The notes under the pieces were generated by a model. It ran no database searches, was not told the origin of the DNA, and worked only from the letters and a program-made list of their open reading frames with translations. A DNA stretch of 64,000 bases from an uncultured Dysgonomonas sp. (lineage in GTDB: Bacteria; Bacteroidota; Bacteroidia; Bacteroidales; Dysgonomonadaceae): NCBI GenBank assembly GCA_937995835.1, contig CALKIV010000080.1, positions 46,485-110,484 on the forward strand. Direction: 5' to 3'. Of this stretch, positions 19,219 to 28,533 are shown one piece after another (within the stretch, counting starts at the first letter, position 1; every line of letters begins with the position of its first letter). Both the position numbers and the translations under genes were made by a program.

Positions 19219-22200
19219 TGAATAAGAAAACGATTATAACTCTGCTTTGTTACTTTGCATTCATACTAGCTATGAATGCACAAGATGGAGTTCATCTAGT
19301 GACAGAGACTTTGTCTAATGTGGACTATCACCATGGGCAATTGAGCCCTGCTGTAGGTACACACAACATACAGACAGTAAGAGCAAACAGACAGTTTCCT
19401 GAAAAAGGTGATGGCTTTGGGTGGACATACAACCATGCCCCCATGCTAGCTTATTATCATGGAACATATTACTTGCAATATCTTAGTGCACCAGTAGGTG
19501 AACACATGCCTCCGGGGCAAACCCTTTTGCAAACATCTAAGGATGGATACAATTGGACAAATCCAGCAGTATTATTTCCTCCATATAAGGTGCCTGATGG
19601 CTTCACCAAGGATAAATATCCAGGAGTGGCAAAAGATCTTTATGCCATCACACACCAACGTGTAGGATTTTATACGGCTAAGAATGGCAAACTTTTAACC
19701 ATGAGTTATTTTGGTGTCTGTCTAGATATGAAAGACGATCCTAATGATGGCAATGGTATCGGACGTGTGGTTCGTGAAATCAAAAAAGATGGTTCTTTAG
19801 GACCTATCTATTTCATACGATATAGCCATGCTTTCAACGAAAAAAACACTGATTATCCATTCTACAAAAAAAGTAAAGATAAAGAGTTCGTAAAAGCATG
19901 CGACGAACTGATGGCTGACCCATTGTATATGATGCAATGGATAGAAGAGGCTGACAGAAATGACCCTCTTATTCCTAAAATAAAACCATACAAAGCGTTT
20001 AGCTATTATAAGTTGGATGATGGACGCATTGTAGGTCTTTGGAAACATGCCTTGACTGCTATCAGCAATGATGGTGGTAAAACATGGCCAGAACTAGCAC
20101 ATCGTGCTCCGGGCTTTGTAAACAGCAATGCCAAAATTTGGGGACAAAGAACCTCTGACAATAAGTTCGCAACGGTATACAACCCTTCTGAATTTCGTTG
20201 GCCATTGGCTGTATCTACTAGCCAAGATGGATTGAAATATGATAATCTATACCTTGTGCATGGCGACATGACGCCTATGCGCTATGGAGGAAACTATAAA
20301 TCAAGAGGTCCTCAATATGTTAGAGGCATCTTAGACAACAACGGCACCCCTCCGGGAGGAGACATGTGGTTGACATACAGCATGAACAAAGAAGATATGT
20401 GGGTAGCTAAAGTACCTGTGCCTATCACCAATATACCTTCTAGCCATGCAGACGAAACATTCAATGCCATGCCTGAAGGTAAAGAGTTGGATGTATGGAA
20501 CATCTATAGTCCACTATGGGCTCCTACAAAAATAGAAAAACGCAACGACGGAAAACGTTGGTTATCTCTGAAGGACTGGGACTTGTTCGATTATGCTAAG
20601 GCTGAACGTGTCATTCCAGCTTCTAAAGCATTGGATGCATCTTTCACGGTAGTGCCAATGCAAAATGATAAAGGAAACCTACAAATTGAATTCCAAAACG
20701 AGAAAGGACAAGCTTGTTCTCGCATCACTTTCGACACGGATGGTATCATCAGAATCAAAACTGGATACAGATCAAACAATTTGATTGAGTATGAGCCAAA
20801 CAAAGAATATAACTTCCATGTTTCGCTAAACACAGCCACAAGAAGCTTGACAATGAAGATCAACGACAAAGAAATATCTACTCGTCTGTTCTTCAATCCT
20901 GTATTGACAATCAATAGAGTAGTATTCCGTACCGGAGATCTACCTATTTATCCAATTGCAAATACTCCTACGGATATCTTTACTGACTTGCCAAATGCTG
21001 GTGACGATGAGCCTAAAGTGGAATATTACATTTCGCACCTGAAAACTGTTAACACAGAAAGCAAAGCAGCAGTGCTGAATGCTGACGATTTCAAATCGCA
21101 CGTTGACTTTTTCAATGCAATGGAAAAAGAGAATATCGCTCAAGCATTCCCAAATGCTCAATCATGGGATTGGATGAAAGCTAATGTACCTCTATTTGAA
21201 TGTCCTCAAAAGAATTTTGAAGAAATCTACTATTTCAGATGGTGGTCATACAGAAAGCACATCAAAAACACTCCTCAGGGGTATGGTATCACTGAGTTTT
21301 TGATCAACAGAAGCTATGCTGACAAATACAATCTAATAGCTTGTGCCATTGGGCATCACACCTATGAAGGTAGATGGTTGCACAATCAAGATTATGTTAA
21401 CCAAAATATACACGTATGGTTTAGAGGCAACGAAGGCAAGCCACTAGAAAGGCTTCGCAAATTTAGCAGCTGGACAGCCAATGCACTATACAATAAGTAT
21501 ATGGTAGATGGAGATCTTGACTATCTTTTGGATATGTATCCTGACCTAGAAAACGAATTTGCAGCGTGGGAAGGTGATCACAAATTGCCTAGCGGTCTTT
21601 ATTGGCAAGAAGACGTAAGAGACGGAATGGAAGAACAAATCAGTGGTGGTCGTCGCAAGCAATATGCTCGCCCAACAATCAACTCTTATGTTTATGGAAA
21701 TGCAATGGCACTTTCTGAGATTGCCAAACTGAAAGGCGATCAGGCAGGAGTAAAGAAATATAAAGAGAAAGCTATTGAAATCAAGAAACTGACTCAAGAT
21801 TTACTTTGGAACAAGGACAGCGTTTTCTTCGAAACATTGAGAAAACCAGGTGAATTTGCTCTAGTTCGTGAGGCTATTGGATATATTCCTTGGTATTTCA
21901 ATCTTCCTGATGCTAAAGATGAATATTTCCAAGCATGGAAACAAGTGACTGACGAAGGAGGATTCCTTGCTCCATACGGACTGACAACAGCCGAACGCCG
22001 TCACCCTGAGTTCCGTACACATGGATGCTGCAATTGCGAGTGGGATGGACCAATCTGGCCTTTCGCTTCTTCACAAACGCTGACTGCCATGGCTAACGTG
22101 CTAAACAACTATGAGCAAGATGTGGTGAATGACAGCATTTACTTCCGTCATATGGAACTTTACGTAGAAAGTCAATATCTAAGAGGTCGCCCATACGTTG

Positions 22201-22538
22201 GTGAATATCAAGATGAAGTGACAGGATACTGGTTGAAAGGTGACCAAGAACGTAGCCGTTACTACAACCACTCTACCTTCAACGACTTGATGATCTCTGG
22301 TCTTGTAGGTCTTCGCCCAAGAGCAGACGAAGTACTTGAAATCAATCCTCTGATTCCTCAAGACAAATGGGATTGGTTCTGCCTAGACAATGTGCCATAT
22401 CATGGAAAAACAATTACTATCGTCTGGGATAAAACAGGAGAAAAGTATAAGAGAGGTAAAGGTTTCTATGCAATGGTAGATGGCAAAATCGTTGTCAAAG
22501 CTGATAAGCTATCGAAGCTAACTTATGAAATGAAATAA
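19218..22538 (+). CDS. GH143-GH142 fusion: 2-keto-3-deoxy-lyxo-heptulosarate (Dha) hydrolase and beta-L-arabinofuranosidase
   Basis: A 1106-aa secreted protein with a signal peptide of about 21 residues. The N-terminal half (about 25-440) is a beta-propeller matching GH143 (HAPMLAYYHGTYYLQYLSAPVGEHMPPGQTLL, SYYKLDDGRIVGLWKHALTAISNDGGKTW). A laminin-G-like stretch (about 445-615) joins it to an (alpha/alpha)6 barrel (about 640-1060) matching GH142 (YYFRWWSYRKHI, GLYWQEDVRDGMEEQISGG, HGCCNCEWDGPIWPFASSQTL). The architecture and length match the RG-II enzyme known as BT1020 in B. thetaiotaomicron (from memory), which removes the Dha-containing disaccharide. It is the most specific RG-II marker in the window. 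It starts on the TAATG overlap with the GH43-like lipoprotein. Confidence 0.85.
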   Translation: MNKKTIITLLCYFAFILAMNAQDGVHLVTETLSNVDYHHGQLSPAVGTHNIQTVRANRQFPEKGDGFGWTYNHAPMLAYYHGTYYLQYLSAPVGEHMPPGQTLLQTSKDGYNWTNPAVLFPPYKVPDGFTKDKYPGVAKDLYAITHQRVGFYTAKNGKLLTMSYFGVCLDMKDDPNDGNGIGRVVREIKKDGSLGPIYFIRYSHAFNEKNTDYPFYKKSKDKEFVKACDELMADPLYMMQWIEEADRNDPLIPKIKPYKAFSYYKLDDGRIVGLWKHALTAISNDGGKTWPELAHRAPGFVNSNAKIWGQRTSDNKFATVYNPSEFRWPLAVSTSQDGLKYDNLYLVHGDMTPMRYGGNYKSRGPQYVRGILDNNGTPPGGDMWLTYSMNKEDMWVAKVPVPITNIPSSHADETFNAMPEGKELDVWNIYSPLWAPTKIEKRNDGKRWLSLKDWDLFDYAKAERVIPASKALDASFTVVPMQNDKGNLQIEFQNEKGQACSRITFDTDGIIRIKTGYRSNNLIEYEPNKEYNFHVSLNTATRSLTMKINDKEISTRLFFNPVLTINRVVFRTGDLPIYPIANTPTDIFTDLPNAGDDEPKVEYYISHLKTVNTESKAAVLNADDFKSHVDFFNAMEKENIAQAFPNAQSWDWMKANVPLFECPQKNFEEIYYFRWWSYRKHIKNTPQGYGITEFLINRSYADKYNLIACAIGHHTYEGRWLHNQDYVNQNIHVWFRGNEGKPLERLRKFSSWTANALYNKYMVDGDLDYLLDMYPDLENEFAAWEGDHKLPSGLYWQEDVRDGMEEQISGGRRKQYARPTINSYVYGNAMALSEIAKLKGDQAGVKKYKEKAIEIKKLTQDLLWNKDSVFFETLRKPGEFALVREAIGYIPWYFNLPDAKDEYFQAWKQVTDEGGFLAPYGLTTAERRHPEFRTHGCCNCEWDGPIWPFASSQTLTAMANVLNNYEQDVVNDSIYFRHMELYVESQYLRGRPYVGEYQDEVTGYWLKGDQERSRYYNHSTFNDLMISGLVGLRPRADEVLEINPLIPQDKWDWFCLDNVPYHGKTITIVWDKTGEKYKRGKGFYAMVDGKIVVKADKLSKLTYEMK

Positions 22539-22545
22539 ACAAAGA

Positions 22546-25227
22546 ATGAAAAAATTATTCGCTAGTATTGCTAGCTTATTTATTTGTCTAAACATATTTT
22601 CTATAAGCATCTCCAACCTCACGGTGGAGATGCAAAACAAACCATTGGCTATTGAAGACCAAAAGCCTAGATTTGGGTGGCAACTTACGTCTGAAGAACA
22701 TTTTGTTCTTCAGACTGCTTACCAAATACAGGTGATGAATGGAAACACAAAAGTTTGGGATTCAGGAAGAGTGAAATCTTCTGACAGTCAACTTGTCCCT
22801 TTCAAAGGTAAAGCTCTTAGTAATGGTGTCCGCTATACTTGGAAGGTAAAAGTGTGGGACAACAAAGGAAAGGTATCCGAAAGCGATGCATCTTTCTTTG
22901 AAGTAGCGCCTCAGTTCGGTTCGTCTGATGCCCAATGGATTGGGGCTATTACTCGTGCAGATGCCAAACTGCCTATCGGACGACGTGACTTGCACAGTCC
23001 TTCGTTAAAGAAGCCAGAGCATAAAGCGATTTATGATCAAATAGATCCTTTGGCGCTGAAGAGCATCAATTTGAGAAAGACATTCAACACAAATAAAAAA
23101 GTTGACAGAGCTATTGTACACGTTTCAGGGCTTGGTCACTATAATTTTTACCTGAATGGAGAAAGAGTAAGCAAAGACATTTTCACTCCTGTGTGGAGCG
23201 ACTATGACAAAACTGTTTACTACAATACTTATCAAGTTGATTCTTTGTTACTAAATGGCGAAAACGCCATTGGTATTACCTTAGGAAATGGTTTCTACAA
23301 TGCTGTTGGAAATAGGTATCGCAAACTCTGGATCTCTTTTGGTCCTCCTACCCTACTTTTCAAGATGCATGTATATTATACTGATGGATCGGAAGAAGTT
23401 ATTTCTTCTGACAATACTTGGAAATATGCATTGAGCGCTATCACTTTCAACGATATTTATGGTGGTGAAGATTATGACGCTCGTTTGGAACAAAAAGGAT
23501 GGAATGAACCTAAATTCAACGATAAAGCTTGGAAGCCTGTTGTGCTGCAAAAAGCTCCAGAAGGAGAGTTGAGAGCGCAACAAGTGTCAAGCATTCGTAG
23601 CATGAAAGAATATAGTGCTGTAAAAATGTCGAAAATAGACTCTAGCTATGTGCTAGATATGGGACAAAATCTTTCTGGTTTTCCTTCTATCAAGGTTCAA
23701 GGTAAAGCTGGGCAAGTGGTTTCCATAAAAGTGGGCGAATTGCTAGATCCTAAAACTGGGCTTGTTTCTCAAAAACAATCCGGAGGACCTCACACCTATA
23801 GCTATACACTGAAAGGAGATGGAATAGAAAGTTGGACTCCTGAGTTTACTTATTATGGTTTTCAATATATACAAGTAGACGGTGCTAACATTCTGGCATA
23901 CAATGAAGATAAACCAACTATTGTAGACATAAAATCTCACTTTATTTACAATGCAGTGAAACCTAATGGCCATTTCGAGTCATCGAATGAGATTTACAAT
24001 AGAGCTCACCAATTGATCAAAAATTCGGTGCGAAGTAATATGCAATCTGTATTTACAGACTGTCCACATCGTGAAAAATTAGGTTGGTTGGAAGAGACTC
24101 ATCTAAATGGACCGGGCTTATTCTACAATTGGGATCTGACTCAAATGTTCGACAAGGTGCTACAAGGGATAAAGGACGGGCAACTAGAAAATGGTTTTGT
24201 TCCAAATATTATTCCTGAATACGTAGTCTTTGGCGAAAATTTGAGAATCTTTAGAGACTCTCCTGAGTGGGGAGGAGCTTCTGTAATGGTTCCGTGGATG
24301 TATTATCAATTCTATGGAGACAAGAGTTTTCTTGAAAAATATTATGATGTGATGAAACGCTATGTGGACTATCTGACCACTACAGCTACTGATCACATTG
24401 TGTCTCATGGACTTGGTGACTGGTACGACTATGGCGAGCACCGTGCAGGATTTTCTAAGAATAGCCCTGTAGAAGTTTCAGCAACAGCACACTATTTCTA
24501 TTATTCTCATATCTTATCAGAAACGGCAAAGCTGCTGAACAAGAAAGCTGATCAGAAAACATACACTGCTCTTTCAAAAGAGATTCGTCAAGCATTCAAT
24601 GCTAAATTCTTCGATCCTGAGACCAAGCAATATGGCTCTGCAAGTCAATTCTGTAATGCTGTAGCTATCTTTATGGAGATCGTAGAACCTCAAAACAAAC
24701 AAGCTGTGATGGATAATCTGAAAGCCGACATTGCCAAAAGAGGCAATCGCCTGACAACTGGTGATGTGGGTAATCGTTACTTGTTCCAAGCTTTAGCGCT
24801 GAATGGAGAAAATGAGTTGATGCATCTGATGCACAATCATTATGATGCTCCGGGATATGGTTTCCAAATTCAATATGGTGTTACCACACTGACTGAACAA
24901 TGGGATCCTCGCAAGGGGGCTTCATGGAATCACTTTATGATGGGACAAATTGACGAATGGTTCTTCCATAGTCTAGCTGGTATCATACCTAGCACACCAG
25001 GCTTCAAAGAGTTTACCATACAACCTCAACCTGTTGGCGATCTGAAATGGATCAAAGCAGAGCATCAGTCTCTATATGGAGCCATCAAGGTAGAATGGGA
25101 ACATCAAGATGGAGTTTTCAAACTATCTGTTTCTGTTCCGGTTAATACCAAAGCCACAGTCATTTTGCCGAATGGAAAAAAGCAAGTGGTGGGTTCAGGA
25201 AAGCACAACTTTGAATGTAATATCTAA
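22546..25227 (+). CDS. GH78 family alpha-L-rhamnosidase
   Basis: A complete 893-aa GH78 enzyme with a signal peptide of about 20 residues, a fibronectin-like domain (about 25-125), jelly-roll modules and an (alpha/alpha)6 catalytic barrel. The acid motif is DCPHREKLGW at about 504 and the base motif is GVTTLTEQWDP at about 777, both intact. It hydrolyses alpha-L-rhamnose or unsaturated rhamnosyl-linked ends in RG-I/RG-II fragments. It begins 7 bp after the GH143-GH142 stop and 16 bp before GH127. Its motifs (HREK versus QRDEK in the partial enzyme at the left edge) show the two GH78 proteins are distinct subgroups, not recent duplicates. Confidence 0.92.
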   Translation: MKKLFASIASLFICLNIFSISISNLTVEMQNKPLAIEDQKPRFGWQLTSEEHFVLQTAYQIQVMNGNTKVWDSGRVKSSDSQLVPFKGKALSNGVRYTWKVKVWDNKGKVSESDASFFEVAPQFGSSDAQWIGAITRADAKLPIGRRDLHSPSLKKPEHKAIYDQIDPLALKSINLRKTFNTNKKVDRAIVHVSGLGHYNFYLNGERVSKDIFTPVWSDYDKTVYYNTYQVDSLLLNGENAIGITLGNGFYNAVGNRYRKLWISFGPPTLLFKMHVYYTDGSEEVISSDNTWKYALSAITFNDIYGGEDYDARLEQKGWNEPKFNDKAWKPVVLQKAPEGELRAQQVSSIRSMKEYSAVKMSKIDSSYVLDMGQNLSGFPSIKVQGKAGQVVSIKVGELLDPKTGLVSQKQSGGPHTYSYTLKGDGIESWTPEFTYYGFQYIQVDGANILAYNEDKPTIVDIKSHFIYNAVKPNGHFESSNEIYNRAHQLIKNSVRSNMQSVFTDCPHREKLGWLEETHLNGPGLFYNWDLTQMFDKVLQGIKDGQLENGFVPNIIPEYVVFGENLRIFRDSPEWGGASVMVPWMYYQFYGDKSFLEKYYDVMKRYVDYLTTTATDHIVSHGLGDWYDYGEHRAGFSKNSPVEVSATAHYFYYSHILSETAKLLNKKADQKTYTALSKEIRQAFNAKFFDPETKQYGSASQFCNAVAIFMEIVEPQNKQAVMDNLKADIAKRGNRLTTGDVGNRYLFQALALNGENELMHLMHNHYDAPGYGFQIQYGVTTLTEQWDPRKGASWNHFMMGQIDEWFFHSLAGIIPSTPGFKEFTIQPQPVGDLKWIKAEHQSLYGAIKVEWEHQDGVFKLSVSVPVNTKATVILPNGKKQVVGSGKHNFECNI

Positions 25228-25243
25228 ACCAAAATAACTTTAT

Positions 25244-27271
25244 ATGAATTTTAAAAGTATCTTCTTAGGACTTCTGATTTCTGCTTTTGCCATTGGAGCA
25301 ACAGCACAAACAAAAGGACTAACCAATACGACTAAAAGCCCTTATGCCAAGATGCACAGTTTAGGTCTCAGCGACGTAACGTGGACAGACGGTTTTTGGG
25401 CAGAACGTTTTGACGTTTGTAAAGACACCATGCTCCTAAATATGTGGCGCATATTTGACGATCCCGAATTAAGCCATGCTTTCCGTAACTTCGAGATTGC
25501 AGCAAACTTGGCAGAAGGAGAGCACAAAGATCCTCCATTCTTCGATGGAGATATGTACAAATGGCTAGAAGGTGTAGCATCTGTTTATGCCATCACAAAA
25601 GATCCGAAATTGGATGAGCTAATGGATCGCTTCATCAAAGTGATTGGTATGGCTCAACGTGAGGATGGATATATCCATACAGCGACCATCGTTGCCGACA
25701 AAAATAACCCGGGTGCCAAGAAAGGCTTTGAAGAAAGACTTCACTTCGAGACCTACAATATGGGGCACTTGATGACGGCTGGATGCATACATTACCGAGC
25801 AACAGGAAAAAGAACGCTACTTGATATTGCTATCAAGACCACCGATTTCCTATACAACTTCTACAAGACAGCAACTAACGAACTGGCTAGAAGTGCAATC
25901 TGCCCTTCACACTATATGGGTGTAGTGGAAATGTATCGTACACTAGGTGACCCTAGATACTTGGAGTTATCAAAAAGCTTGATCGACATTCGTGGAATGG
26001 TAGAAAACGGGACTGATGACAATCAAGATCGCGTACCTTTCCGTGATCAAAAAGTAGCAATGGGACACTCTGTACGTGCCAACTATCTATACGCTGGTGC
26101 TGCTGATGTCTACCTTGAGACTGGTGACAAAACGATTCTTGAAAGCCTGAATCCTATCTGGGATGACGTTACTTTCAGAAAAATGTATATCACTGGTGGA
26201 TGTGGAGCTCTATATGATGGAACATCTCCCGACGGAACAGCTTACGAGCCTGACAGTATCCAAAAGGTACACCAATCGTATGGTAGAGCGTATCAATTGC
26301 CACAAGAGACTGCTCATAATGAGACTTGTGCCAATATCGGAAATATGCTTTGGAACTTTAGAATGTTACAACTATCTGCTGATCCAAAACATGTGGACAT
26401 CATGGAACAGACATACTACAACAGCATCTTATCCGGTATCAGCTTAGATGGCAAAAAGTATTTCTATACCAATGCCTTGAGTCATACCCATGATTTTCCT
26501 TACCAAATGAGATGGGGCAACTTCAGACAAGAATATATCACTTGCTTCTGCTGTCCTCCTAACACTGTTCGTACAATTGCTCAAGCCAATAGCTATGCTT
26601 ATGCTATTGCCGACAAGGGTGTATATTGCAACTTGTATGGAAGCAATAACCTGAATACGAAAACTGTAGACGGATCTGATCTTCGTATCACGCAAAGCAC
26701 TGATTATCCTTGGAATGGCAACATCAACCTGAAGATAGAAAAAGCTCCTAAGAAAGCTTACTCTGTATTCTTACGTATTCCTGAATGGAGCGAAAAAGCA
26801 AGCATTAAAGTAAATGGTAAGGTAGAGAATATCAACATTGTTGCAGGAAGCTATGCTGAACTAAACAGAGTGTGGAAATCTGGTGATGTAATAGAACTAG
26901 ATATGCCTTTCGAAGCTCGCTTGATTGAATCTAATCCAATGGTGGAAGAAAATCGCAACCAAGTGGCTGTGATGTATGGTCCTCTAGTGTATTGCTTAGA
27001 ATCTAACGACCTTCCTCAAGGGGTTTCTATTCACGATGTGCTTATCCCGTCTGATATTAAGTTTACACCTAAAGCCATAACTATTGAGAATAGCAAAGTG
27101 GTTATGCTTAATGGAAAAGCGCAATTGCTAAGCAACAACAAATGGGATGGCAAGCTTTATCGTAAGAAAAACAGTGCAACAACTGATGTTGAAATTTCTT
27201 TAATTCCATATTATGCATGGAACAACAGAGGAAATCACGAAATGTCAGTGTGGTTGAGAGCTGCTAATTAA
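25244..27271 (+). CDS. GH127 glycosidase (beta-L-arabinofuranosidase or aceric acid hydrolase)
   Basis: A 675-aa secreted DUF1680 protein with a signal peptide of about 21 residues. The (alpha/alpha)6 barrel spans about 35-480 and is followed by a beta-sandwich. The family's zinc/cysteine active site is visible: Glu and Cys in HNETCANIGN (about 359 and 361) and three cysteines in CFCCPPNT (about 433-436). GH127 enzymes use a cysteine nucleophile. In RG-II loci a GH127 cleaves aceric acid from side chain B, while other members cleave beta-L-arabinofuranose; the neighbourhood makes either plausible. It is the last gene of the plus block, followed by a terminator at 27431. Confidence 0.88.
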   Translation: MNFKSIFLGLLISAFAIGATAQTKGLTNTTKSPYAKMHSLGLSDVTWTDGFWAERFDVCKDTMLLNMWRIFDDPELSHAFRNFEIAANLAEGEHKDPPFFDGDMYKWLEGVASVYAITKDPKLDELMDRFIKVIGMAQREDGYIHTATIVADKNNPGAKKGFEERLHFETYNMGHLMTAGCIHYRATGKRTLLDIAIKTTDFLYNFYKTATNELARSAICPSHYMGVVEMYRTLGDPRYLELSKSLIDIRGMVENGTDDNQDRVPFRDQKVAMGHSVRANYLYAGAADVYLETGDKTILESLNPIWDDVTFRKMYITGGCGALYDGTSPDGTAYEPDSIQKVHQSYGRAYQLPQETAHNETCANIGNMLWNFRMLQLSADPKHVDIMEQTYYNSILSGISLDGKKYFYTNALSHTHDFPYQMRWGNFRQEYITCFCCPPNTVRTIAQANSYAYAIADKGVYCNLYGSNNLNTKTVDGSDLRITQSTDYPWNGNINLKIEKAPKKAYSVFLRIPEWSEKASIKVNGKVENINIVAGSYAELNRVWKSGDVIELDMPFEARLIESNPMVEENRNQVAVMYGPLVYCLESNDLPQGVSIHDVLIPSDIKFTPKAITIENSKVVMLNGKAQLLSNNKWDGKLYRKKNSATTDVEISLIPYYAWNNRGNHEMSVWLRAAN

Positions 27272-27430
27272 AAGAAATATGTCCACAAAGGGATCAAGAG
27301 TGGCAAACGTTTCAAAGAAACTATTTGTGGACTCGGAAGCCTTTGTGGACAGTATATGGTATTATGGATATAATTCATACTCATTTTTACCAAAAGTCAA
27401 GATATAGATTTTAAATCAAAGAAACAATTA

Positions 27431-27465
27431 AAACGGGCTATTATCTAAATGATAACAGCCCGTTT
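27431..27465 (+). terminator. Rho-independent terminator for the plus-strand pectin block
   Basis: The arms AAACGGGCT (27431-27439) and AGCCCGTTT (27457-27465) pair perfectly, with an inner TTATC/GATAA stem and a 5-nt loop separated by one A-C mismatch. A TTTTTG run follows on the plus strand. It lies 160 bp after the GH127 stop. Confidence 0.85.
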
Positions 27466-27483
27466 TTGTAGCAGATATATAAG

Positions 27484-27525
27484 ATAAAAAAATAGCAAGA
27501 AACTGACGAATCAGCATCTTGCTAT
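27484..27525 (-). terminator. Rho-independent terminator of the rhamnose operon
   Basis: Arms ATAGCAAGA (27492-27500) and TCTTGCTAT (27517-27525) enclose an inner CTGA/TCAG stem whose loop reads TTCG on the minus strand, a very stable tetraloop. A run of seven or more T follows on the minus strand (27484-27491). It begins 22 bp after the rhaD stop and sits back to back with the 27431 terminator between convergent units. Confidence 0.88.
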
Positions 27526-27547
27526 ATCATTTTTATAGAGAGTAAGA

Positions 27548-28372
27548 TTATTTCTTAAAGTGGTTTGGCAAGTTAAATACCTCAGCCATAGCATCCATAT
27601 CTTCATTAGGCACACCTTCTGGCTCAAAACCTGCTTGCTTAGCATAGAAATAGATTTGAGCTGCTTTAGACAACGTATCGATCATGTCAAAAGTTTCAAT
27701 CATCTCGTCACCTACAGCCACAATTCCGTGTTTCTCCCACATCACTACATCAAATCTATCAAGAAGCTTGATTGATTCGTCTGCAAGATCTAATCCTCCT
27801 GGCATACGATAAGGAATAATACCCAATCCATTAGGACAGAAAGCACGAGTTTCTGGAATCATAGACCAAAGAAGATAAGATATTTTCTTTGAGTCTAAAA
27901 GTTCTTTGTTGTGAGTAAGTGCGATCAAGTCTGTTGGGTGCGTATGACATACTACCTTTGTATCCTTTTTCAACACAGTACGCATGTGATTATGAATAGT
28001 GAAGTGAGAAGGTAGTTCTGAGGTAGGCATAATTACCTCATCAGCAATGATATCATAAGTTTCTCCATCAGCACTAACTCTTAGAATTGCCCCATTAGCT
28101 AAAGGGTCTTTAGCCACATATCGCATTCTTTTTCCTGTACCTGTTACATAGAAAAAGTTATTTGCTAGGCCTTCCACCTTGCGAGGTAGTTTGACTCCAG
28201 CTTGTAAAGCAGGAGCATTCTTATATTCGTCTGTAATATATTCTGTTACGTTAACCGAAATATTACCTCCATTTCTTTCAGCCCAACCTCTTTGCCAAAG
28301 ATAACCTGCCACTTCTGCAATCTTATCAAGTTCTTGCTTCAGACCTGCATTGTTGTCTATTATTGATTTCAT
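27548..28372 (-). CDS. rhaD: Rhamnulose-1-phosphate aldolase
   Basis: A 274-aa cytoplasmic class II aldolase that splits L-rhamnulose-1-phosphate into dihydroxyacetone phosphate and L-lactaldehyde. The length equals that of the E. coli enzyme. Zinc ligands His143 and His145 (CHTHP) and the third His in WEKHGIVAVGD are present, with the catalytic Glu119 in TSELPSH. It is the third gene of the rhamnose set, separated from the isomerase by a 161-bp gap that contains a hairpin (28451-28502). The pathway downstream of lactaldehyde is not in the window. Confidence 0.96.
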   Translation of the reverse strand: MKSIIDNNAGLKQELDKIAEVAGYLWQRGWAERNGGNISVNVTEYITDEYKNAPALQAGVKLPRKVEGLANNFFYVTGTGKRMRYVAKDPLANGAILRVSADGETYDIIADEVIMPTSELPSHFTIHNHMRTVLKKDTKVVCHTHPTDLIALTHNKELLDSKKISYLLWSMIPETRAFCPNGLGIIPYRMPGGLDLADESIKLLDRFDVVMWEKHGIVAVGDEMIETFDMIDTLSKAAQIYFYAKQAGFEPEGVPNEDMDAMAEVFNLPNHFKK

Positions 28373-28450
28373 CGTTTATATATTAACTGTTTATGAATTA
28401 ATTTTTGAATAAGTTGTTTCTCTTACTTAGTTATAACCTTAATAATATCA

Positions 28451-28502
28451 TTCCTGTTCTCTCTTTTGACGAAAAAATTTCAACCAATAGAAAGAACAGG
28501 AA
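28451..28502. repeat. Intra-operon inverted repeat between rhaA and rhaD
   Basis: TTCCTGTTCT (28451-28460) and AGAACAGGAA (28493-28502) are perfect 10-bp inverted repeats separated by 32 nt. There is no T-run after it in the direction of transcription, so it is not a standard terminator. It could be an RNA processing or stability element that sets aldolase levels apart from the isomerase, or an operator. Confidence 0.5.
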
Positions 28503-28533
28503 ATTCAATCAATCAAAAATATATCAAGTACTA

